A DNA stretch of 64,000 nucleotides from the NCBI GenBank assembly GCA_938075305.1, contig CALJGV010000033.1:93963-157962 (forward strand), read 5' to 3'. The stretch is from an uncultured bacterium (GTDB lineage Bacteria; Planctomycetota; UBA1135; GCA-002686595). Numbering within the stretch: the first letter of the stretch is position 1; each line of letters opens with the position of its first letter. Below the pieces are notes generated by a model, which saw only the letters and a program-made list of their open reading frames with translations, did no database searches and had not been told where the DNA came from. A program made the position numbers and the translations under genes. Below, piece by piece: positions 57,521-64,000 of this stretch.

Positions 57521-58051
57521 ATGGCTCCGTCCACGCTCCCCCTCCCGCTGCGGTTCGCTGCCGCCCCCCTGGGCGCGGCAGCGATCTGGCTCGGGGGGCT
57601 GGTGACGGTCCCCATGTTGCCGGCGCCCATGACGCTGCAGACCCTGGGCCTGATCCTCGCGGGGGGTCTATTCGGCGTCCGCTCCGGGGGGCTCGCCGGT
57701 GCGCTATTCCTCGGCGCGGTGCTGGCGGGAGCTCCCATTCTCGCCGGGGGGGCCTCGGCGCCGGGCGCTGCCTTCATGGAGCTAGGAACGGGTGGATTCG
57801 TGGTGGCCTTCATCCTCGGAGGTGCCCTCGCGGGCCTCGCCGACGGCCGCCTTCGCCACGACCTCTGCGTCTTCCTGCTGGCCCACCTCGCCGTCCTCGC
57901 CGTGGGCTTCGCGTGGCTGTTCGTACGCACCGACCTGTCCCTCGCCGACGGCGCCCTGTCCCTCGCCGGGCTGCTCCCCGGCGCCGCCGGCAAGAGCGCG
58001 GTGGCCGCGCTCATCTTGCGCCCGCTCCTCGCCAGCAGGAGACCGGCATGA
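57521..58051 (+). CDS. bioY: Biotin transporter BioY-like protein
   Basis: The product (176 aa) is a small integral membrane protein of the BioY family, the substrate-binding S component of biotin ECF transporters. The signature APMTLQTLGLILAGGLFG sits after the first helix; GALFLGAVLAGAPILAGGAS and GGFVVAFILGGALAG follow, as in BioY. About six helices are predicted. The start at 57521 gives this topology; an in-frame GTG/ATG upstream at 57389 would add low-complexity sequence. ECF components bioM/bioN are not adjacent; BioY can act alone. The stop overlaps the next gene as ATGA. Confidence 0.88.
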   Translation: MAPSTLPLPLRFAAAPLGAAAIWLGGLVTVPMLPAPMTLQTLGLILAGGLFGVRSGGLAGALFLGAVLAGAPILAGGASAPGAAFMELGTGGFVVAFILGGALAGLADGRLRHDLCVFLLAHLAVLAVGFAWLFVRTDLSLADGALSLAGLLPGAAGKSAVAALILRPLLASRRPA

Positions 58052-58410
58052 GCCCTCACCCTGCTCCGAAGCGGCGCCCTCCGTCCGGGGCCGAGGCCCT
58101 CCAGGACGCGCGCGTGCAGCGCATCCTCGCCACGGTGGACTCCATCCCCCCCGGCCGGGTCGCAAGCTACGGGCAGGTGGCGGAGGAGGCGGGGCTCCCC
58201 CGGGCCGCGCGCTTCGTGGGGACCGTCCTGCGGCGCTTCGTGGCGAACCGAGGGGTGCCGTGGCACCGCGTCCTGGGCTCCGACGGGAGCATCCGGGTGG
58301 TCGGGGGCACCGCCAGGGACCAGGCCAAGCTGCTCCGGGACGAGGGGGTCACCGTTCGCAAGGGGCGCGTCCCCATGGCCGACTTCGGCTGGCAGCCCGC
58401 GGAAGACTGA
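58048..58410 (+). CDS. Alkyltransferase-like protein (ATL), MGMT family without the catalytic cysteine
   Basis: The product (120 aa) has the C-terminal DNA-binding domain of O6-alkylguanine-DNA methyltransferases: RILATVDSIPPGRVASYGQV then AEEAGLPRAARFVG. The active-site motif PCHRV is replaced by PWHRV, with Trp72 in place of the cysteine; this is the defining change of ATL proteins. ATLs bind alkylated bases and hand them to nucleotide excision repair. The ATG overlaps the bioY stop by ATGA, so the two are translationally coupled, an odd pairing of a biotin transporter with a repair protein. Confidence 0.92.
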   Translation: MSPHPAPKRRPPSGAEALQDARVQRILATVDSIPPGRVASYGQVAEEAGLPRAARFVGTVLRRFVANRGVPWHRVLGSDGSIRVVGGTARDQAKLLRDEGVTVRKGRVPMADFGWQPAED

Positions 58411-58473
58411 GCCGGGGCGCAGATCTGGGGCTCATCGCTCCCAACGCCGCCCCCGATCTGATTTCCTGTGGCC

Positions 58474-59433
58474 ATGGATCAGCTCTCAGGACTCAAGGCC
58501 CACTCCCTCGTCGTCGCCGATACGGGCGACTTCGAGAGCATCAAGACCTTCCAGCCGCGCGACGCGACCACGAACCCGAGCCTGCTGCTGAAGGCGGCGG
58601 CCATGCCGGAGTACGGCGAGCTGGTGGACCGCACGCTGGACGGGGTGCGCAAGGATGGCGGCACGATCGACGCCGCCCTGGACGGCCTGGCGGTGGCCTT
58701 CGGCTGCGAGATCCTCGAGATCGTCCCGGGCCGCGTCTCCACCGAGGTCGACGCCCGCCTCAGCTTCGACACCGAGGCCACGGTGGCCAAGGCCAAGCAG
58801 CTCATCGCGCTCTACGAGAGCGCCGGCGTCGACCGCGACCGGATCCTGATCAAGATCGCCTCCACCTGGGAGGGCATCGAGGCCGCGCGCCTGCTCCGCG
58901 AGGACGGCATCCGCTGCAACCTGACCCTGCTCTTCTCCTTCGCCCAGGCCGTCGCCTGCGCCAACGCCAAGGTGCAGCTGATCTCGCCCTTCGTCGGCCG
59001 GATCCTCGACTGGCACAAGAAGTCCACCGGCAAAGAGAGCTACCCCGCCGCCGAGGATCCCGGCGTCCTCTCGGTGACGCGAATCTACGAGTACTACAAG
59101 AAGTTCGGACACCGGACCGAGGTCATGGGCGCCAGCTTCCGCAACACCGGGGAGATCCTGCAGCTCGCGGGGTGCGACCTACTCACCATCAGCCCCGCGC
59201 TGCTCGAGGAGATGCGGACCACCGAGGGGGACGTGCCCGTGCAGCTGACCCAGGCCTGCGCCGAGGCGTCGGACCATGAGCCCCTTCGGCTCGACGAGCG
59301 GGCGTTCCGCTGGATGATGAACGAGGACGCCATGGCCACCGAGAAGCTGGCCGAGGGCATCCGCGCCTTCGCCGCCGACACCCGCCAGCTCGAGCACCTC
59401 GTCGCCGAGCGCATGGGCGCGTCGGTGAGCTGA
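58474..59433 (+). CDS. tal: Transaldolase
   Basis: The product (319 aa, typical of class TalB) transfers a dihydroxyacetone unit in the pentose phosphate pathway. The N-terminus [20 protein letters not shown] then [11 protein letters not shown] is standard. The Schiff-base lysine is in [12 protein letters not shown], and [20 protein letters not shown] followed by [15 protein letters not shown] forms the core. An in-frame GTG at 58468 precedes, but the ATG at 58474 aligns with E. coli transaldolase B. Its own promoter is not clear. Confidence 0.96.
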   Translation: MDQLSGLKAHSLVVADTGDFESIKTFQPRDATTNPSLLLKAAAMPEYGELVDRTLDGVRKDGGTIDAALDGLAVAFGCEILEIVPGRVSTEVDARLSFDTEATVAKAKQLIALYESAGVDRDRILIKIASTWEGIEAARLLREDGIRCNLTLLFSFAQAVACANAKVQLISPFVGRILDWHKKSTGKESYPAAEDPGVLSVTRIYEYYKKFGHRTEVMGASFRNTGEILQLAGCDLLTISPALLEEMRTTEGDVPVQLTQACAEASDHEPLRLDERAFRWMMNEDAMATEKLAEGIRAFAADTRQLEHLVAERMGASVS

Positions 59434-59496
59434 CCCGCCGCGCGACAGATCCAGAGCCCGTACCGCTGAGCTGCGGCGAGATCCGCGGAGGCGAAC

Positions 59497-59502
59497 TAGG
59501 AT
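59497..59502 (+). promoter_or_regulatory. -10-like TAGGAT before the PSD1-type gene
   Basis: TAGGAT ends 6 bases before the GTG at 59509, supporting that start or the ATG at 59515. Confidence 0.45.
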
Positions 59503-59508
59503 CGGGGG

Positions 59509-62500
59509 GTGCTGATGCTCCCCCCCCTGCTCGCTGTCGCGCTCGCCGCCGGCTCCGCCGCCGGTGAGCCGGCCCACGGTCCCGCCGCGCCTGAGGGCGC
59601 CGCCGAGGACGCCGTCAAGGACACCGTCGACTTCGGTCGCGACGTCCGCCCGCTCCTCGCGGAGCACTGCTACGCCTGCCACGGGCCCGACGAGGCCGCC
59701 CGCAAGGGGGGCCTGCGCCTGGACCTGGGCGACGAGGCCCGCGCGGCGGGGATCTTCGACGAGGATCCCGCGGAGTTCATGCGCCGCATCGACGGGGCTG
59801 AGGACTGGGAGCTCATGCCGCCGCCCGAGGTCGAGAATCCCCTCGACGCGGCCGCCGTCGAGACCCTCCGCCGCTGGGTCGCCGCCGGCGCGCCCTATGA
59901 GGCCCACTGGGCCTTCGAGGCGCCCCAGGCCGAGGCTGCGCCGGTCGCCGGTGACCCGTGGGCCCGGAACCCCGTCGACACCTTCGTCCTCGCGGGCCTG
60001 GCCGAGGCGGGCCTCGAGCCCTCCCCGGAGGCCGACCGGCGGACCCTCGCGCGGCGCCTCTCCTTCGACCTGACCGGCCTGCCCCCCGACCCGGCGGAGG
60101 TCGAGGCCTTCGTGCTCGACGAGGCCCCCGACGCCTACGAGCGGCTCGTGGACCGCTGGATGGCGCGGGGCACCTGGGGCGAGCACCGCGCCCGGCAGTG
60201 GCTCGACGTCGCGCGCTACGCGGACACCCACGGCATTCACTTCGACAACTACCGGGACATCTGGCCGTACCGCGACTGGGTCATCGGCGCCTTCAACGCC
60301 GACATGCCCTTCGACCAGTTCTCCATCGAGCAGCTGGCCGGCGACCTCCTCCCGGACGCGACCCTGGAGCAGCGGGTGGCCACGGGCTTCCTTCGCTGCA
60401 ACATCACCACCAACGAGGGCGGGCTCATCGACGAGGAGTACAAGGTCCTCTACGCCCGCGACCGCACCGAGACCTTCGGCCAGGCCTGGCTCGGCATGAG
60501 CGTGGGCTGCGCGGTCTGCCACGACCACAAGTACGACCCGCTCAGCCAACGCGAGTTCTACGAGCTCTCCGCGTTCTTCGACAACACCACCGTCCCCGTG
60601 CGCGACGGCAACGTGAAGGACCCACAGCCGATCCTGCGCGTGACGCCCATGGGCGAGCGCGACCGGCGGGCGCAGCTGCTGGCGTCCCTGGAGGTCGGGC
60701 GGCGGAAGCGCGGCGAACGCGCGAACGCGGCCCGCGCCGACCTCGGTGCGTGGCTCGCGGAGACGGGCGGCGCGGGCATCGGCGCCGAGGCGCCCGACCG
60801 CTCGTACGAGGCGCTCCACCTCCCCCTCTCCGAGGGCGCGGGCCAGTACGTGACCGCGATCGTCGACGGCGCGGCCGCCGCGTACCCCCTGGAGGGCAAG
60901 GCCGCCTGGTCCGCCGGGGGTCCCTCGGGCGTCGCCCTCAAGACCGAGGGCCAGTCCGTCACCATCCCCCGCGCCGCCGACTTCGAGCGGGACGAGCCCT
61001 TCACCAGCACCGCGTGGGTCAAGGTCCGCAAGGGGGAGCCCACCGGCGCCCTGTGGAGCCGGATGGACTCCCCGAACGCCTTCCGCGGCTGGGACGTGTG
61101 GCTGCAGAACGGGCGCGTGGGGACCCACGTGATCCACGCCTTCCCCGAGGACTGGATGAAGGTCGTGGCCCGGGACCCCCTCCCGGTGGACCGCTGGGTG
61201 CACGTGGCCGTGTCCTACGACGGCAGCTCCAAGGCCTCCGGCGTGGCGATCTACCACGACGGCGTCCTCCAGCGCACCCGGACCGAGGCCGACAAGCTCA
61301 CCGGCTCCACCCGCACCGAGGTCCCCTTCCGGGTCGGCACCCGCACCGGGGGCAGCCCCACCCGCGCCCAGCTCTCCGAGCTCCGGGTCCACCGGGGCGT
61401 CCTCAACAGCGCCCAAATCCAGGGGCTCGCCCTCTCGCGCCTCGCGGCCACCGCCGCCCGCTCGGGGTACGACGCCCTCGACGCGGATGGCCAGGCGAGC
61501 CTGAACCGCTGGTGGCTCGAGAACCGCGACCTGGGGTGGCAGGGGCTCGACGCGCTGGTGAAGACCGACGAGGCCGCGCTCGCCGCCATCGAGAACGCGA
61601 GCCCCACGGCCCACGTGTTCGGCGAGCGCGACGGCGCGCCCATGGCCTACGTCCTCAACCGGGGCGAGTACGACCAGCGAGGCGAGCAGGTCAGCGCAGG
61701 CACCCCGGCGTTCCTCCCCCCCCTGCCGGAGGGGGCCGAGCGCGACCGGCTCGCCCTCGCGCGCTGGCTCTTCCAGCCGGGGCACCCGCTCACCGCCCGG
61801 GTCGCGGTCAACCGCTACTGGCAGGAGGTCTTCGGCCAGGGCATCGTGCCCACCAGCGGTGACTTCGGGCTCGCGGGCGAGCACCCGACCCACCCCGAGC
61901 TGCTCGACTGGCTTGCGCTGCATTTCGAGGAGGAGGGCTGGAGCGTGAAGCGACTCTTCCGGACCCTGGTGACCTCCGCCACCTACCGCCAGAGCGCACG
62001 CATGACGCCCGAGCGGCTGGAGCGTGACCCCGACAACGCGCTCCTCTCCCGGGGCCCGCGCTTCCGCATGGACGCCGAGATGGTGCGCGACACGGCCCTG
62101 GCCGCGAGCGGGCTCTTGGTCCCCACCGTCGGCGGCCCCAGCGTCAAGCCCTACCAGCCCCCCGGGGTCTGGGAGGCGGTCGCCATGCGCGAGAGCAACA
62201 CCCACAACTACGTCCAGGACCAGGGCGACGGGCTGCGGCGCCGGAGCATGTACACCTTCTGGAAGCGGTCGGCGCCGCCGGCCTCCATGGAGATCTTCGA
62301 CGCGCCCAGCCGCGAGACCTGCGCGGTCCGGCGCGAGCGCACCAACACGCCGCTGCAGGCGCTCGTGACCCTCAACGACCCCCAGTTCATCGAGGCCGCC
62401 CGGGCCCTCGCGGAGCGGGCTCTCGAGCTGGAGTCGCCGGGCAACGGAGAGCCCGCCGCCGGGGTGCCCGACGATAGCGCCCGGATGAACCACATCATGG

Positions 62501-62712
62501 CCCGCCTCACCTCGCGCCCCCTCGGGGACGACGAGCGCACCGTCTGCGCCGGGGTGCTGGCGGACCTGCGGGTCCACTACCGCGGCGATCCGGAGGCGGC
62601 GGCCGCCCTGCTCACCTTGGGAGGAGTCGCCCCGAAGGACCCGGCCGAGCTCGCCGCCTGGACGATGCTCGCCAACATGCTCATGAACCTCGACGAGGTG
62701 GTGAACAAATGA
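59509..62712 (+). CDS. PSD1 and DUF1549/DUF1553 cytochrome protein with LamG domain
   Basis: The product (1067 aa) is the planctomycete cytochrome-associated family. A signal peptide (LPPLLAVALAAGSAAG) precedes a haem motif, CYACHGPDEAARKGGLRLD, at about residue 54. DUF1549 covers about 150-370 (LARRLSFDLTGLPPDP). A LamG/concanavalin-like domain lies at about 457-645 (WVHVAVSYDGSSKASGVAIY then HDGVLQ). DUF1553 covers about 750-1030 (LFQPGHPLTARVAVNRYWQE then VFGQGIVPTSGDFG). The start is GTG (59509) or ATG (59515). Its stop overlaps the DUF1501 gene by ATGA. These pairs are thought to act in polysaccharide processing, but the reaction is unknown. Confidence 0.92.
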   Translation: MLMLPPLLAVALAAGSAAGEPAHGPAAPEGAAEDAVKDTVDFGRDVRPLLAEHCYACHGPDEAARKGGLRLDLGDEARAAGIFDEDPAEFMRRIDGAEDWELMPPPEVENPLDAAAVETLRRWVAAGAPYEAHWAFEAPQAEAAPVAGDPWARNPVDTFVLAGLAEAGLEPSPEADRRTLARRLSFDLTGLPPDPAEVEAFVLDEAPDAYERLVDRWMARGTWGEHRARQWLDVARYADTHGIHFDNYRDIWPYRDWVIGAFNADMPFDQFSIEQLAGDLLPDATLEQRVATGFLRCNITTNEGGLIDEEYKVLYARDRTETFGQAWLGMSVGCAVCHDHKYDPLSQREFYELSAFFDNTTVPVRDGNVKDPQPILRVTPMGERDRRAQLLASLEVGRRKRGERANAARADLGAWLAETGGAGIGAEAPDRSYEALHLPLSEGAGQYVTAIVDGAAAAYPLEGKAAWSAGGPSGVALKTEGQSVTIPRAADFERDEPFTSTAWVKVRKGEPTGALWSRMDSPNAFRGWDVWLQNGRVGTHVIHAFPEDWMKVVARDPLPVDRWVHVAVSYDGSSKASGVAIYHDGVLQRTRTEADKLTGSTRTEVPFRVGTRTGGSPTRAQLSELRVHRGVLNSAQIQGLALSRLAATAARSGYDALDADGQASLNRWWLENRDLGWQGLDALVKTDEAALAAIENASPTAHVFGERDGAPMAYVLNRGEYDQRGEQVSAGTPAFLPPLPEGAERDRLALARWLFQPGHPLTARVAVNRYWQEVFGQGIVPTSGDFGLAGEHPTHPELLDWLALHFEEEGWSVKRLFRTLVTSATYRQSARMTPERLERDPDNALLSRGPRFRMDAEMVRDTALAASGLLVPTVGGPSVKPYQPPGVWEAVAMRESNTHNYVQDQGDGLRRRSMYTFWKRSAPPASMEIFDAPSRETCAVRRERTNTPLQALVTLNDPQFIEAARALAERALELESPGNGEPAAGVPDDSARMNHIMARLTSRPLGDDERTVCAGVLADLRVHYRGDPEAAAALLTLGGVAPKDPAELAAWTMLANMLMNLDEVVNK

Positions 62713-64000
62713 ACCTGCCCGGCACCGATCCCCTCGCGCCCCTGCGCGAGACCCTGACCCGCAGGCACTTCCTGCGCTCCGGCAGCCACCTGCTCGCCGG
62801 GGCCGCCATGGCCCGGCTCGGGGGCGCGTCCCCTATGGGCGCGTCTCCCCTCTCCATGGCACCCAAGGCCAAGCGCGTCATCTACCTCCACATGGTGGGC
62901 GGCCCGCCCCAGATGGACCTGTTCGACCCCAAGCCCCAGATGGCGGAGTGGTACGACAAGGACCTGCCTGAGTCGGTGCGAGACGGCCAGCGCCTGACCA
63001 CCATGACCTCGGGCCAGGCCCGCTTTCCCATCGCCCCGAGCCGGTACCGCTTCGACCGCCACGGGGAGTGCGGCATGGAGATGACCGAGCTGCTCCCGAA
63101 CCTCGGCAAGTCGGCGGACCGCATGTGCCTGGTGCGCAGCGTCCACACCGACGCCATCAACCACGAGCCGGCGATCACCTTCCTGCAGACCGGCAACCAG
63201 GTCACGGGGCGTCCGTGTCTTGGGGCCTGGGCCTCGTACGGCCTCGGCTCCATGAACGAGGACCTGCCCACCTTCGTGGTCATGGTCGCGCGCCCCACCA
63301 ACCAGGAGCAGATGCAGGCCATCTCGGCGCGCCTTTGGTCCTCGGGCGCCCTGCCCGGCGCCCACGCGGGGGTGTCCTTCCGCACCAGCGGCGACCCGAT
63401 CCTGTTCCTCGAGAACCCTCAGGGCGTCAGCGACGCCGTTCGGCGGCGCACCTTGGACGGGATCGGCGAGCTCAACCAGCGCCTCCTGGACGACATCGGC
63501 GACCCCCAGACCCGCACGCGCATGGAGCAGTACGAGCTCGCCTACCGCATGCAGGCCAGCGTCCCCGACCTCGCGGACCTGAGCGTGGAGCCAGAGCGAA
63601 CCTGGACCATGTACGGCGAGGCGGCCCGGAAGCCGGGCACCTTCGCCAACACGGCCCTCATGGCCCGGCGCATGGTCGAGCGCGGCGTGCGCTTCGTGCA
63701 GATCTACCACAACAACTGGGACACCCACGCCAACGTCGCCGGCCGCCTGCCCGACCAGTGCCGGGACGTGGACCAGCCCTGCCACGCGCTCCTCACCGAC
63801 CTCGACCAGCGCGGGCTGCTCGACGAGACCCTGGTGATCTGGGGCGGTGAGTTCGGCCGGACCATCTACTCCCAGGGCGGCCTCTCCAAGGAGAACTACG
63901 GCCGCGACCACCACCCCCGCTGCTTCTCCATGTGGATGGCAGGCGGCGGCTTCCGCCCCGGGCACGTCCACGGGGAGACCGACGACTTCTCCTACAACGT
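62709..64000 (+). CDS. DUF1501 protein, N-terminal part (runs off the right edge)
   Basis: The first 430 codons of a DUF1501 (sulfatase/alkaline-phosphatase-like) protein are present. A Tat-type leader is visible, TRRHFLRSGSHLLAGAAMAR. The N-terminal core is RVIYLHMVGGPPQMDLFDPK; WGGEFGRTIYSQGG and FSMWMAGGGFRPG are also family-typical. It overlaps the upstream PSD1/DUF1549/DUF1553 gene by ATGA, a very common planctomycete pairing. The reading frame is open to the window end. Confidence 0.93.
   Translation, partial: MNLPGTDPLAPLRETLTRRHFLRSGSHLLAGAAMARLGGASPMGASPLSMAPKAKRVIYLHMVGGPPQMDLFDPKPQMAEWYDKDLPESVRDGQRLTTMTSGQARFPIAPSRYRFDRHGECGMEMTELLPNLGKSADRMCLVRSVHTDAINHEPAITFLQTGNQVTGRPCLGAWASYGLGSMNEDLPTFVVMVARPTNQEQMQAISARLWSSGALPGAHAGVSFRTSGDPILFLENPQGVSDAVRRRTLDGIGELNQRLLDDIGDPQTRTRMEQYELAYRMQASVPDLADLSVEPERTWTMYGEAARKPGTFANTALMARRMVERGVRFVQIYHNNWDTHANVAGRLPDQCRDVDQPCHALLTDLDQRGLLDETLVIWGGEFGRTIYSQGGLSKENYGRDHHPRCFSMWMAGGGFRPGHVHGETDDFSYN

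Noticed and set aside
59179..62577. Very long minus-strand reading frame
   Set aside because: It is antisense to the PSD1/DUF1549/DUF1553 gene and has no recognisable domain; high GC makes long shadow frames common.
1..64000. Mobile elements, prophage genes or rRNA operons
   Set aside because: No transposase, integrase, phage structural gene, long terminal repeats or rRNA-like sequence was seen.

Overview
The window is very GC-rich and almost completely coding. It looks like a chromosome segment of a planctomycete (phylum Planctomycetota). The evidence is the gene families. There is a PSD1/DUF1549/DUF1553 protein followed directly by a DUF1501 protein, two haem-binding dehydrogenase-type proteins, four DUF1080-like domains in two secreted proteins, a ThuA domain and a sulfatase. 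Two exported proteins share a C-terminal module ending in a WYRD motif, which I remember from planctomycetes related to Engelhardtia/Saltatorellus; that lineage guess is inference. I see no rRNA, tRNA, CRISPR array, transposase, prophage or attachment site.

Layout. 1-2729: arginine operon argR-argC-argB-argD on the minus strand, led by a possible ArgR operator. 2785-11798: a TPR lipoprotein, a secreted beta-propeller protein, a cysteine-desulfurase-like PLP enzyme, an ABC-F ATPase and argS. 11881-14503: two closely similar sigma-28-type factors flanking a small gene that may be FlgM-like. 14532-22817: apt, a Sel1-repeat protein, a small Cys-rich protein, fbp, an FG-GAP protein, an M1 peptidase overlapping a stand-alone 5'-3' exonuclease, and a small TPR protein. 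23057-36781: a secreted catabolic block made of a cytochrome c / propeller-DUF1080 / phosphatase operon, HDOD, a cyanophycinase-like lipoprotein, ThuA-DUF1080, a haem dehydrogenase and a sulfatase. 36778-42852: pterin dehydratase and ilvE, a FIST pair, rhodanese, a CysQ-like phosphatase, nei and a TetR regulator with a perfect palindrome. 42979-48993: a five-gene minus-strand operon with two alkaline-phosphatase-superfamily proteins, a ribbon-helix-helix protein, a membrane protein and an HD hydrolase. 49375-51517: two prepilins and a HAMP protein. 51588-59433: aldo/keto reductase, a GT-C-like glycosyltransferase, idi, a lipoprotein, rfbA, bioY with an alkyltransferase-like gene, and transaldolase. 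59509-64000: the PSD1/DUF1549/DUF1553 and DUF1501 pair, cut by the window end.

How the genes work together. Housekeeping genes (arginine, branched-chain amino acid, purine salvage, sugar phosphate, isoprenoid, translation) alternate with exported proteins typical of planctomycete polymer breakdown. Genes inside operons are tightly packed, often with 4-base ATGA or GTGA overlaps. Many first-in-operon genes have a TA-N3-T hexamer 6-12 bases before the start codon and little Shine-Dalgarno sequence, which suggests frequent leaderless or very short-leader transcripts. The most intriguing undescribed assemblies are the five-gene phosphatase operon and the duplicated sigma-28 locus.
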